NCBI GenBank assembly: GCA_032768795.1
Contig: CP136490.1
Coordinates: 5,828,001-5,892,000, forward strand
DNA length: 64,000 bases
Source of the DNA: Tremella fuciformis
Taxonomy: Eukaryota; Basidiomycota; Tremellomycetes; Tremellales; Tremellaceae
Direction: 5' to 3'
Shown here: positions 45,114 through 56,595 of the stretch, in pieces
Position numbering within the stretch: the stretch's first letter is position 1
How the letters are laid out: every line of letters starts with the position of its first letter
Program-made: the position numbers and the translations under genes
The notes under the pieces: generated by a model
Database searches by the model: none
The model's input: the letters and a program-made list of their open reading frames with translations, nothing else
Told to the model about the DNA's origin: nothing

Positions 45114-45841
45114 CTTGGGCTGACGGGTGGTGGGGCGGGAGATGGGTTGATGTGGGAAAAACGGTGGCCAGCCGGACGAGCGGACCTGCACCTGAAAGTC
45201 AGCTCAGTATTGTGGTGATGCGGGCTCGCTGCAGGCATGATAACAGTGTTGGGAGTGTGAGGGATGGGTCGCCTGCGCGTACAGGCGGTGCCGCACAGAC
45301 CGCCACGACAGAGGAATGTGCGGGAGACCAACTCACCTGGAGCGGAAAAGGAACGTAGTGGGTCAACAGCTGGCTGAGGACCTTGTTGTGTGGTGACGGT
45401 CGACGTGCGTGGCAGGCAGGCAAGAGGCAAGATAACAGAGGGAGAGACGAGGATCGAAAGCGGCAAGAGAGGGAAGGAGGGGGGAGACGAGTGAGAGAGT
45501 CTGAGACCGACTGGGTATTGCAATGTGTTTGAGGGCCGCTCAAGGGCACGCGCCTCGGCTTTTGACGTTTCATAAAGAGACGCGTGCCTATCTACGGCCT
45601 TTCGACCATCCCCATTTGCGCAGCGCATGACCTATTCGCGAGCACCCAATGCATGTGCCAGAGACGTCGACCGTCCGTTGTATGTATCTATATGCTGTCG
45701 CCGAAACATGATGAGGGTATGTACAATAGAACCAAAGATGTGCCCAGGATTCAACTCCATGGAAGAGAAGAGAAACGATCATGCCATTATTTTGTGCCGA
45801 TGCTGAAATGTCAGATGAAGCTGTGGCCTCGGACTCCAGAC
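45114..45841 (-). other. VTS1 leader/promoter and YHM2 3' region
   Basis: 728 bp. On the minus strand a CT-rich leader (about 45420-45500) and an acceptor CTGACTTTCAG at about 45192 indicate a long, probably spliced VTS1 5' UTR. Near 45600-45840 is the YHM2 3' region. Confidence 0.45.
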
Positions 45842-46981
45842 TTACGCAGCTTTGACGTAGTCGGCGAAAGAGACCATGCAGATTGTTTGCCACATGCCTG
45901 ATCGTCAAAACATGATCACCAGGCAACGAGATCAGACGTACCTAGACCAATTCGGGGCGAGACGCCTCGGTAAAGACCCTTGATACCGTTGTTCTTATAA
46001 ATGTACTGCAGGGTGTTGAGTACCGTCTTCTTCGCAGGGCGGTTGGGGTCGGTCGATTTGATGGCGGATTGCATCTTCTGTCAGCACATTACCCGCAATT
46101 GCAGGGATGCAACTCACTTCCACACGAACCACCTCAATGGGCTGGTTCCAGGTAGCGAGAGCGCCACCGATGGTACTCGCGAGGATCTTGTCAAGAGCTC
46201 CGAGCTTCTCCCCCTCTTTGATTCCCTTGGCATTGCGGATAGACGATTCTGCCAGTCGGGCAAAACCGAATCGAGAACCCCAGTTGGTAGCCTGTCGGAG
46301 GGCGACTGCGTTGACACCTTTGTTGATACCAGCGATGCCCTCGCGTCGGTAAATGTCGGCAAACACCTTGAAGGTCGACTCGACGGCTGCTCCAGCTTCG
46401 GCCTGCTTGTGTCTGGTAATCTCGACCGTCTTCATGCAGGTGCAGAAACCTAGTCGTTAGCCCCACCTTTGGGATCTCTCTCTGTCTTACCCATGGTCGC
46501 GTAAGCCTGAGCCACACCGCCACCAATACCTCCCAGCATACCAGCCGCCGCATCGCCGAGGCCGAGCTTCTTCTTGGAATAGCTCGAGATTTCAGCAGAG
46601 GCGAAGATGAGCACGCCACCCTTTGTGGACGCCTCAATCCAAGCCTATTCGTCAGCTTCACCTACATAGAACGGAAAGGACAGCTGACCCAAGGTATCAA
46701 GCCCTGGTAAAAACCAAGAACGCCCCCCCGAGCCCACACCGAACGGAATGCCTGGGCCATGGACTGTGACCGGTTGGCCGCCATCTGCGTCTTGAGCACC
46801 TCGAGCGGTTGACCAAGCGTCGTGACCTCGAACATGTTCATTGTCGCGCCTGGCAGGTGAGCGCCCACTCCAAGCTGCTCGAGCCCCTAAGAAGCACTGC
46901 GCCCAAGTTGTGGGGAAAAGCGGAAGGAGACTTACCGACGGCGATGTTCGACCAGGAGAAGCCACCCTCTGCAGGCGCCAT
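45842..46981 (-). CDS. YHM2: Mitochondrial citrate/oxoglutarate carrier
   Basis: Inner-membrane exchanger of citrate and 2-oxoglutarate that feeds cytosolic NADPH production. Exons join to [164 protein letters not shown] stop. Three carrier repeats are seen: the first and third carry P-x-E-V-x-K/R signatures, the second has the degenerate CTCMKTVE version typical of Yhm2. Five introns, all GT-AG, 40-60 bp. Confidence 0.95.
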
Positions 46982-47816
46982 GATGGTGGTTTGTAGTGTG
47001 ATAGGGCGGGTCGGCGGGATAAGAGGGTATACTCTGCTAGTGGAATGTATGAATGCAACAGGTCAAACGCGTCCTCGACGAGGAAAAGTATCGTGCGAGA
47101 CGTTGAATCCCCCCATCGCCCGTTGGTCCGACCCTTTGGGGCGCGGGGACCCGCAGCACTGCACGCCGACGTACTCCGAAAGACATGCCACAGATCAGCT
47201 GAAATCAAAATGCCGATAAAAGGCCGATCGACTGACTGTGTGTGACGCAGCGGATTAGGCGGGCGCAAGAGGCCAAGCTAATCTGGGCTAAGCCAGGGTT
47301 TCAGTTTGTAAATGACACCGCCTCCCTTTAGGTTATCTGCCCTCTCCCCTTCCGTCCCTGAATCGAGGATTGGGCCTGTGGACCAACCTGGGCGTCATGC
47401 GGACCCAGGCCGGCGGCGGGTTTTTGCACTCGGTGACCAGCCAGCCCTCACGCAGCAATCCACCCCTTCCCTTGCTAGTCGTTTCACCTAACCCTCGCTA
47501 TACTCGCTGCGTCGTCTTGAGCACATCACACACCACAACAACATCGCCAGCTTCGAGTCCTCTTCCGTGCGCGAGACAGAAAGCAGCATAGGCCGGCCAC
47601 GATCATCAAACGTCCGGGTCGCCGCCCAGTTGGACCATCTCTGGAGGCTGCGGAATTCACCTTTGTCTCGCTTGACTGCGCCTCGCGCGCCCCTCCTGGT
47701 CGAGCACCGAACACACGCATCGTCTTCGACTTGTCGAGAGGGCTTGTAGATACTCGCCATCCCAGGCGTGGAGCGTCGTTCTTCCTCTCCTCCCCATCAA
47801 AGCCCATTCCTAAATT
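46982..47816. other. Divergent intergenic region
   Basis: 835 bp between the YHM2 start and the secreted-protein start; both promoters lie here. Pyrimidine-rich stretches at 47335-47360 and 47780-47800 mark likely leaders. Short frames present show no motifs. Confidence 0.45.
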
Positions 47817-48617
47817 ATGCGCCCCCTCTCTTTCCTTCCTCTCGTGTTCGCCGTCCCGGCTCTATCGGCGCTCTTGACAACGACCGAAACTTGGGTAGAC
47901 GGTGACACCTATGTCCTTTCCATCGCTACCGATGCCGAGGGCGATGCCATCACCAGAACAGTGTGAGTACACCTCGAATCGACATCGATCTCATTCGAAT
48001 GTCGGCGTGCAGTAATGTAGGCTGAACTCGCAGATCGACCATCTCCCTCACAGGTACTGCGACGGCCACCACGACCAACACTCGAGGAAAGACAACGACG
48101 ACCACAGCAGCAAACGGCCGGCCAACCACCACGTTCGTGCAATGGTGCAATGACTTTCATCTCGATCCCCCACTGACACAACAGAACTCGAGTAGTTGGT
48201 GCAGAGGACACGACCACCACTGCTGCGCCCATGAGGACTACGACCTGTGAGTTATTTTCTGCCACACCGACATCCGTGACCTTCCTTTCTGTCCTCCGCT
48301 AGCGTCGATTGCGTTCAGGGACTGACGGACCAGACTGGTACGATCCAGGAGACGGAGTTTGGACTGTAGGAACCTGGACGGCGTCCGTCACTGCCGACCC
48401 GACTGTTGCTACGGCCGTCGTGCCAGAAGGCACCATCGCGAGCTATGCCACCTACCAGTCGGCCGTCAACTCGGTGGTCGCTGCGTCCGCCGAGGCCGCC
48501 GCGGCAAACGGCACGAGCTCGGGTGGCGAGAGGTCATACGGGGTTCCTTTCAACATCAGGGGCTGGACAGTGGGAGTGGGACTCGTGGGAGCGGTAGTCG
48601 GAGCAGCCATGGTATAG
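47817..48617 (+). CDS. Secreted Thr/Ser-rich, probably GPI-anchored protein
   Basis: Begins MRPLSFLPLVFAVPALSALL, a typical signal peptide, then TTTETWVDGDTYVLSIATDAEGD. After one or more introns starting near 47962 come TATATTTNTRGKTTTTTAAN, a short exon with TTRVVGAEDTTTTAAPMRT, and TDGPDWYDPGDGVWTVGTW, VTADPTVATAVVPEGTIASY, AAAANGTSSGGERS, ending with a hydrophobic WTVGVGLVGAVVGAAMV. The Thr/Ser tracts would be O-mannosylated; the small-residue site before the C-terminal hydrophobic helix fits GPI attachment (inference). Internal exon borders are uncertain. No enzymatic domain. Confidence 0.65.
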
Positions 48618-48982
48618 CCAAGGCTATCAGATCCTGGCGCATCGATAGACCTGGTGCGGCGGGACGAAAAGGAGCATTGGCGGGCGACGGCGCGCAGCTG
48701 CGTAGGAGGAGAGCACTCGGTGGGCTTGGGCTCAAGTCGGACTGCTTCGAGTCTGCTGTATACATAGTTCATATTGACCAACTTGCGACCAGCTAGCACA
48801 ATCACGACTTTCTCTGCATGTATGGACATTTTTCGTAGTACCGAAAGCAGATGGAAGGCGCCATCGGCCATCTGCGGCTACCCGGGCGACTACTCTAGCT
48901 CGCGGAATTCCAGCGGATTGCTTCTCACCATAATCCTCTCTCGACTCGGTTCTTGTCGTTTCTCTTCATCTCGCATCTCACA
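48618..48982. other. Intergenic
   Basis: 365 bp of 3' region of the secreted-protein gene and promoter of the nitrilase gene; CT-rich just before the ATG. Nothing else seen. Confidence 0.4.
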
Positions 48983-50210
48983 ATGGCGCTCATTCACGCC
49001 AAGCCCTTTCGCCTCGCACTCCTACAGCTCACCGGCCTGAGCGGCTTAAAAGCCTCCAACATCGCCGTCGCACGAGCCGCCGTCCAGGCCGCCGCTGCCT
49101 CCTCGCCCAAACCACAGCTCATCGTCTTGCCAGAGATCTGGAACAGCCCTTATGCCGTGTCGAGCTTTCGCGAGTACTCTGAGAGCGTGCCAGATGTGAG
49201 CTCGTCGTCCGCCTCTTCGGCAGGTGCAGGAGCGGAGGGGGAGAGCGTGACTGCTCTGAGGGAGATGGCGAAGAGTGCGGGCGTGTGGTTGATTGGCGGT
49301 ACGCCTGTCCCCCCGCTAGGTGTCTTAGGAGGAGGGCTAATTCGCAGGGAGTATACCGGAGATTGAGACTGCTACTGATAGCGTCTACAACACCTGCACT
49401 GTGTACGATCCGGAAGGTGGCTCGGGCGCTAGCACAGCGAGAGGAGGCTGACATGTAGGGAATCTCGTGGCGAAACATCGCAAGGTGCACCTGTTCGACA
49501 TTGACATCCCTGGCAAACAGACGTTCAAAGAGTCTGACACCCTCACGGCGGGCAAGACGCTCACCATGTTCACCACGCCTTTCGGCAAATTTGGCGTGGG
49601 CATATGCTACGATGTGGTCAGTGGCCACTGTCACTAAGGGAGCTGAACGGGCGACTGACGAGCAGCGCTTCCCCGAGATGACGATGATTGCTGCTCGCGA
49701 AGGATGTGTGGCCATGATCTACCCTGCGGCATTCAACACCACCACCGGACCGCTGCACTGGACACTCCTCCAGCGTGCGAGGTGAGCTGTTTCAGCTGGC
49801 CTAGGGTAGTCCGCCTTGCTTATGCCTAGGGCGGTCGACAACCAGATTTACATTGTCATGTGCTCTCCGGCGCGGCATCCCGAGGCGAGCTACCAGGCGG
49901 TCAGCTATCCTTCTATTGTGGTAGACTCAAGCTGACGTTTAGTGGGGCCATAGTTCGGTGGTCAGCCCTCTGTAAGTCTCCTTCATGTGCATGCCAGACA
50001 GCTAACATGCAGCGGCGATGTCATCCAGGAGGCGGACGAGCATGGTGCCACCATCTACGCCGATATCGGTGAGCAGTCAACGATTGTGGTCCAGCTTTGT
50101 AGAGTCTAATGCCAGACCCCGAGCTTCTCGCTACCACCCGCAGAAACATCCCCGTCACAACGCAAAGACGCTTCGACGTGTACCCGGACGTGGCCAAGAG
50201 CAGTTCATAG
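48983..50210 (+). CDS. NIT2: Nitrilase-superfamily omega-amidase
   Basis: Cleaves alpha-ketoglutaramate/ketosuccinamate to oxo-acid and ammonia (Nit2/Nit3 branch). Catalytic triad: Glu in [17 protein letters not shown], Lys in [17 protein letters not shown], Cys in [13 protein letters not shown]. Also ALMFT-like [73 protein letters not shown] and terminal [20 protein letters not shown]. Six or seven introns, including one after VWLIGG (49299) and one splitting CYDV-RFPE. About 300 residues plus a Ser/Ala-rich insert ([16 protein letters not shown]) near residue 75. Cytosolic or mitochondrial. Confidence 0.94.
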
Positions 50211-50342
50211 ATATGTCACGAGCGCATCTTAGATGATATTGTTGCATGATGCGCTTGCGACTGATGTGCTGTGGTGGTACATTATAAAGCTTGCTATGCT
50301 GCCCAGGAGTCCTCGACTTGATGACGATCACATTGCATGAAA

Positions 50343-50895
50343 TCACCGCCCTTCCGGCTTGTCCGACGTGCCCATGGGGGTATCGTTATGCTTCCCGCCC
50401 TGCTTGGGCGGCTTCGAGTACTCCTCGTGCGCCGGCGATTTGCTCGTAAAGTCCTTCCCGGTCTGTCGCGTGAGCTCGACTCGCGGGAACTCCCGAAGAC
50501 AGCTCACCTCGTTCTCCACCTGCTTAGCAGACGTAGAGGGATCAGGGTCCTTGTTGAACGCCGCATCGGAGTGCGCCACATCGTCCGTCTTCTCGTCAGC
50601 TTTTCTTTTCCACAGCACAGAGGGGGAAGCTCACGCCCGCCCCGGTGCTGCCTGCTTCGTCGCTATACAGCTCCTTCTTGCCGTGATCGCTCGCGTACCC
50701 TCTGCGCTCCATCTGCATGCTGTACCCGTACGGGGCGTTCACGCTCAGCCCGGAGAGTGTGCGTAGCCGGCCCATTGAGGGACGAGAGGGGCCAGAGGAC
50801 ATGGGCGCGAGCTCGAATGTGGGTGGGGCCGGGGCGGGCGGGATGAGCGGTGTTCGCGCGAGCAGGAGGACGGTGCGTTTGACAGAGTTGTACAT
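50343..50895 (-). CDS. Small conserved-looking probable mitochondrial protein
   Basis: Not recognised. Two exons: MYNSVKRTVLLLARTPLIPP...MERRGYASDHGKKELYSDEAG-STGA, an intron of about 36 bp (GTGAGC donor at about 50632, near-threshold length), then DEKTDDVAHSDAAFNKDPDP, ENEVSCLREFPRVELTRQTG, KDFTSKSPAHEEYSKPPKQG, ending GTSDKPEGR. About 170 residues. The basic, Arg/Leu-rich start and the RRGYAS cleavage-like motif suggest a mitochondrial matrix presequence. The body is hydrophilic without membrane helices. Converges on the nitrilase gene, 132 bp apart. Confidence 0.6.
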
Positions 50896-51220
50896 TGCGA
50901 CAGAGGTGGCGGTTGGGTTATTGTATTGACAGTAGAGTATGTGTCCGTAGAGGTGAGATTGGTGAACAGTGAGCCTTGGTCGAAGTTCTTATACGGACTC
51001 CACTGCTGAAGGGCCGTTTTGCCGCCGGCCGCGCATCGGAAGATCGACGTCATTCGGCGTTTGGTTAGGCGTCCCATGCTACTGCCGATTTGCCAGAAAC
51101 GGGTAGGCGCATCACGCGTCATGTCCCGTCGGCGTGGACGCTCGCCGGACTCTGCAAAGGTCCATCACGCCGCGCTAGCTGTGCTGGACCGCCTCTACAG
51201 CTTGGACCAAAGCAGGCAGA
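50896..51220. promoter_or_regulatory. Divergent promoter region
   Basis: 325 bp between the small mitochondrial protein gene and the zinc-transporter gene. No zinc-response element identified. Confidence 0.4.
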
Positions 51221-52640
51221 ATGATACCGAGGGGCCGGATCGTATCGCCCGCCGCTGCGGCGGCGGTAGGCCTTGCATTGCTAGGCTTGGTAGCAGCCAA
51301 GACGCAGGTCAGCTCCGCAAGCCTCTATGAGCCATAGCTGACGTCCAGGTTGGGTCCAGTGCCCAAAAGTTCTTCTCGAGCGGCTCGGCCGCCGCACACA
51401 CAGAGACGACTCCTACGATGCGCCAGGTATTCGCTATGCTCTTCCCGTTCGAGAGTCCAGCCTATAATTCCATCCTGGCCACATTCTACATCTCCTCGTG
51501 AGCCCCATCAAGGGACTCTGCCGATCCAAGCTGATATGCGAGAATACCCAACTTTATTCTCCTCGCTGTGCCTTCGACGCTGGAACCCTCGAGTCTGAAC
51601 ACCATGATCGCCTTTGCCACCGGCGGTCTACTTGGCGATGTCTTCCTGCACCTCGTGCCGCACTCCTTCTTTGGCGAGGGGCACGAGGGCACACGAGCCG
51701 TGGTCGTGGAGGAGAAGCGGAACATCTTGGTTGGGTACGTCTTCTCAGCTATCAGTTTGTCGAGGACAGCTGAGCGTCGGGTAGAGGTGCTATCTTTCTT
51801 GGATTTGCGGCGTTCTTCGTGCTCGACAAGACGATGCGCGTGCTCAACGCCTCGGCCGAAGGACACGAACATAGCCATTCTCACTCCCACTCGCACTCTC
51901 ACAGCCATGCCCACTCGCATGGCGCCTCTTCATCCGTGGCCGACAGAGACACCTCTGCGCTGCGGGCAAGAAAGTCGCCGGCCGATGTCGCTTCCATCCC
52001 ACCGCAAGCGCCTGATGCACCTGAGGGGCAGCCCGGTGCCAACCCTGCGCTAAAGCTCTCTGCGTATCTCAACCTCTTTGGCGACTTTACACATAACATC
52101 ACCGATGGTCTGGCCATGGCAGCTAGCTTCTACTCCAGTCCGGCCCTGGGCGCGGTGACGACGATCGCGACCTTCTGCCACGAGATACCCCACGAGGTTA
52201 GCTATTTGGCTCTCGCCCCGGCCCACAGCTGACGTGCAGATTGCCGACTACTCCATTTTGATTAAATCGGGCTTTACCAAATACCAAGCAATGGGCTCGC
52301 AATTCTTCACGGCTGTCGGGGCGTTTGTGGGCACGTTCCTGGGTATTTGGATCGCCGAGACGTCTGGGACGGGCAAGACGGCGGCCCTCAAGATCGGTGA
52401 GGGAATCATGGGTACAAGTCTTGGTGCAGGGGATCTGGTCATCCCGATGACGGCTGGCGGCTTCCTCTATATCGCCAGTGTCAGCGTGATCCCGGAGCTC
52501 CTGGCGGAATCGAGAAGCGGCACGCAGGCGTTGAAAGAGTACGCTGCGATGGCCTTTGGCGTATTTTGCATGGTACGTCTGAGTAGCTAACACGCAGCGG
52601 TGTAGCTGATTTCCAGGCCGTCATTGCATGGAACGAGTAG
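51221..52640 (+). CDS. YKE4: ZIP-family zinc transporter (KE4/YKE4 type)
   Basis: Moves zinc into the cytosol, in this subgroup from ER/Golgi. Signal-like start [20 protein letters not shown], intron, [20 protein letters not shown], then [51 protein letters not shown], a His-rich cytosolic loop ([20 protein letters not shown]), [20 protein letters not shown] (TM4, HNxxD), [20 protein letters not shown] (TM5, HExPHE), [20 protein letters not shown], ending AVIAWNE. The paired TM4/TM5 His-Asp-Glu residues form the binuclear metal site. Six introns, mostly 40-46 bp. Confidence 0.93.
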
Positions 52641-52997
52641 AGATCTGGTACGGCGTCAATGAAGAAGTAGTGCATGCATCGATGGATTGGTTGCCTCCGC
52701 GTCCTGTGTTCTGTTCTGATGACGCACGCCGGGGGATGTGAAGTGATCTTGAACCCTGAAATTAGTTACGCCAGCGGCCCGTCAGAGTTTTGCCACTAGT
52801 CTTCCCCATCCATCCCCCCCTCCGCCCCTACTCACTCTGTTTCTCTGTCACATCTATCGTTCTGCATCTGCCCGACTGGCTGGCTGGTTCTCAAAGGTCT
52901 ATCGCAGACCCACCTTGATCGTGCACTTTGCTCGGCACTCGTTTCGACTCGCCCCCTCTTCCCAACCGTGACCAACACCGACTCGCCGACGCACGTC
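52641..52997. other. Intergenic
   Basis: 357 bp with very CT-rich sequence (52800-52850) in front of the CBM48 gene start. No coding frame supported. Confidence 0.4.
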
Positions 52998-54904
52998 ATG
53001 GCTTCGCAACACTCTGCCCGTTTCACCTGGGGCACCGGTCCCCAAACTGTGCGTCCTGTTTCCACTGCTCAGACTGTGCACCTCGGTGCGCGCAGAGTCA
53101 GGATGACAGCTAATGCGGCATGTTCCCTTCCCTGCCATGTCCCCCACATTCACTCACTCAACCCTTGTTCCCCGTGCTTGGCTGCACCGCTCTGCCTATC
53201 ACCCTTGACACCAGCAGGTCTTCGTCGCTGGCGGATTCAATAACTGGTCAGACACGGCCACAGCACTCGAGAAGCAGCCTGATGGGAGCTTTGCGGCCGA
53301 TGTCCCGATGCCGTGGGGCGAGAAGCAGGCGTTCAAATACGTCGTCGACGGCGGTCAGTCAATCGCTCCCTCAGCGAGACCAAGCTGACCGGCTGCAGAG
53401 TGGAAAGTACGAGAGGACGAAGCGAAAGAATGGGACGCTGCAGGAAACATGAACAACGTGTACACCGCCCCGCACGCCCCGGCACCCTCCACCACCTCGG
53501 CCGCCCCTGCCGGCGGCGAGCCCACTTCGTCCACGGGCGGAGCGGGCGCCGCTGCCACCGCCCTCCCTGCTGCCTCTGCGCCTGATACTGCCCCTGCCGC
53601 AGCGAGCGAGACTCAGACCGAGCCATCGTCCCTCCTCGCGTCGTCTGCGCCCCCCGCTGCGTCCAGCGGAGCCTACACCCTCGGCGCTGTGGCTGGCACC
53701 ACCTCCGCCCCGCTTGCCGCTACCTCTGTTTCGGCCACTGGGGCGGAGCTCGCGCAGAAGGAGAAGGAGCCCGTGGCAGAGTCTACCACCGCAGCTGTCG
53801 TTCCTGCTGCTGAGCCCGCCGCGCCTACCTCTGCTACCACCACCGAGCCCGTACCGGACCAGATCGAGAAGACGGCTGCTACTGCCAATGTTGGCGATGC
53901 GTCCACTGAGGGCGACAAGTCGCTCTTGGAGAAGGCTGCCGAGTATGGCGCTGGAGCTGCTGCCGCCCTCGGAGCCGTCGTTGGAGGTGCCGCCGTTGCA
54001 GTAGAGAAGGCTACCGGTATTGATCTTGTCGGCGCACAGCCGGTGAGCAATCTAACGCTTTCACTGATGGGAGGCTGACACCAGCTGACCGTCGACGAGG
54101 CAGAAGCAAAGGGCATTGATGTCCAGAGCTTGGAGACCAAGCAGGCCGAGACCGACGCTGTTGCCCCCGCATCGAAGCCCCCTCCTGCTGCTGTCGACGA
54201 GCTTGATCAGAAAGTGCAAGAGTTGAAAACGGACCTTCCCAACGGCTCGAAGGGTCAGCTTTCTGTTTCTCGAATCTCCAAGCTCAGCTGATTTTCCAGA
54301 TCCGTATGCCAACGCCCCTGTCCCTCTTGAACAGACCGAAAAGCATGAGCACGACATCCCTGCCCAGGATGAGACTGGCGACCAGCACCAACACATCCCC
54401 GCGCCCGTCATCACCCCCGTCGCACCGAAAGACCCGTCCAAGGACCGCACGCTCAACGGATCGTCCGTCAACTCGGACACCGCCGGCACCAAACCCATTG
54501 ACTCTGCCCCAGGCGTCAGTGCCGCTGCCGAGAAGCAGAAGGCCGAGAAGAACCCTGCCCTGTCCGGATCGACCGAAGCTGCTGCTACCGGTGTCACTAC
54601 CTCAGCGGTCCCTACCACCACCGAGACCACCGCTCCTGCACCTGCGCCCAAGGACATTGCCCCGGAACCCGTGCTGAAAGACACTCCTGCCATTGCTCCC
54701 GCCACCACGCCCGCTCCTGCCACACCTGTCAAGTCGTCCACCGCGGCTGACAGCGTCACCAGCACCCCAGCCAAGACGCCCACTGGGTCCACACCAAAGA
54801 AGAAGTCTGGCTTCATGAGCAAGGCCAGTTGTTCCACTCCTTGCGATAACAGCTGACTCGGACAGATCAAGAACGCCTTCCACTCGCCCAAGGAGAAGAA
54901 GTGA
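52998..54904 (+). CDS. CBM48 (AMPK-beta-like glycogen-binding) protein with long Ala/Pro/Thr tail
   Basis: Related to fungal Mdg1/Crp1 proteins. Exons join MASQHSARFTWGTGPQT, an intron of about 170 bp, then VFVAGGFNNWSDTATALEKQ, PDGSFAADVPMPWGEKQAFK, YVVDG-EWKVREDEAKEWDAA, GNMNNVYTAP: a complete CBM48 sandwich with the GxFNxWS carbohydrate-contact motif. About 480 residues of low-complexity sequence rich in Ala, Pro, Thr and Glu follow, with LEKAAEYGAGAAAALGAVVG and a basic end (TPKKKSGFMSK-IKNAFHSPKEKK). The last junction only works with a GC donor (54834) and AG at 54865, 32 nt, so it is tentative. A shared gene with roles in cell-wall or mating signalling is known for yeast Mdg1. Confidence 0.8.
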
Positions 54905-55412
54905 GGGTCTCGTCACCATGTGCAGACGAGCCATGTGTTACATCAAATGGACATCTTGGAAATACAGATTGCGGTGTGAGGCAAGAGGAGCAGAAGGGGC
55001 GGGGCGATGCGGATACCCAGTGTGACAGTACCAATCGATTTGCGAACATCTCTTATTCGCCTAATAATCTTGTGATAGACAAAATGCAACCTACCTATCG
55101 ACCTATGCCACTGGACGAGCGAGAGGGCATGCATGTCATGCATAGCATCGTGGGTGTTGGCGTCGGGGCTCGCTTGTGCTCACGGCGCTGAGTACAGCCG
55201 CGTTTGACGGTGTGCCCTGGGCGGACTCTGACTTTTGCCGCACCGGGCCGCGCGCCTCGCCATCAAACGCAACCACTCCGAGTTTACGAGTACTCGTAAC
55301 ATTTATCTTCGGTCCGAAGGCCGTGATTCTTTTCTCCTTTTGCTGTTGTACAGTACTCGAGTTACTTGAATCCACTGCTTTGCAGATACTTGTCGTTGCA
55401 AGCACTAGCAAG
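54905..55412. other. Intergenic
   Basis: 508 bp. The CBM48 gene's 3' region is AT-richer; the part before the next ATG has in-frame upstream codons (from 55176) without a start context. No independent gene supported. Confidence 0.4.
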
Positions 55413-56451
55413 ATGTGTGGCTACTGCAACTTTTCAGACGACTGGGAAGACTTTGAGGCCGAGTTCAAGGATACCCCGGACCCGAGCACGACGGCGATCG
55501 CTAAAGTGTCCGGGGTGCTCTTCGACATGGACGGCACGCTGCTTGGTGGGCCGAATCCAGTTCAGCTTCAAACACGTCGAAGAAGCTGACGGGCAGACTC
55601 GACGCCGGCCGTGCTGGCTACGTGGGAGTACTTTGCCAAAGAGTACAACCTGGACCTGACCGAGGTGCTAAAGAGTGGGTCTGGTCTACCGCTCTTCCGA
55701 GGTGGAAGGCAGGCAGAGGAAGGAGAGCAGGGTAGAGAGGCTGACAGCAGCGTCGCACGGCGTGCGCACGCAGGACAACCTGCGCACATGGTGCGGCATC
55801 ACGGACGAGGCCGAGCTCAAGGCCGCCACCGACATGTTCGAGTCGATGATCGTCACCGAGGCGCAGCAGCTCCAGGCGGACGGCAAGACGGGCCTCGTGG
55901 TGCTGCCGGGCGTGCTGGATTTCATCGCCGCGCTCCAGCCGTCCCCGTGGCCCATGTGGGCCATCGTCACGAGCGCCACGCGCGTCTATGCCTCGCGTGC
56001 GCTGCCGACGGCGGGCATACCGACCCCGCCGGAATTCATCACGGCCGACGACGTCAAGAAGGGCAAGCCGGACCCGGAGCCGTACCTCCTCGGCGCGGAG
56101 CGCATTGGTGTCGAGCCGTCAGAGTGTAGGTCCCTTGGCTATTGGCTATGGCAGCACGAAGGGGCTGATAACAGGCGTCGTGGTGGAGGATGCGCCGTCC
56201 GGTGTCAAGGCGGGGGTGGCGGCGGGCAGCAAGGTCCTAGCGCTATGTACGAGCCATACGAGGGAACAAATGGAGGGTCTCGGCGCCACTTGGATTGTGG
56301 ACGATCTGTCAAAGTGCGTCTCTCCTGCGCTGGCTCATGAGCGCTCAGCTGACACTGCAGGGTCAAGGCAAAGCTCATACCGGGCGACCTCATCGAGCTC
56401 ACCATCGACCTGCGGACCGGCCCCGAGGAGGATGCGTACGGCTGGCGATGA
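55413..56451 (+). CDS. HAD-superfamily sugar/glycerol-phosphate phosphatase
   Basis: Similar to Gpp1/Dog2-type phosphatases. MCGYCNFSDDWEDFEAEFKD, then motif I VSGVLFDMDGTLLDST after removal of an intron (donor near 55546, ending GACGGGCAG), cap helices (AVLATWEYFAKEYNLDLTEV, GVRTQDNLRTWCGI), motif II WAIVTSATRVYASRALPTAG, motif III FITADDVKKGKPDPEPYLLG and motif IV VVVEDAPSGVKAGVAAGSKV. Ends GPEEDAYGWR. Asp nucleophile and acid-base Asp are both in DMDGT. Five introns. The N-terminal CGYC extension is not part of the usual family core and could bind metal or serve redox control. Confidence 0.88.
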
Positions 56452-56595
56452 GCACCCACTCTATCTAGATACTTGTCTCTTTCGGGCATCGGACACTGCA
56501 TGCATCATTTGTCTACTCTACAACTTGTCCGGACCACACGTCAGTTCATACTGCCGAGAACTTTGAATGCCAGAGCCCGCAAGATCTAAGCTGCT

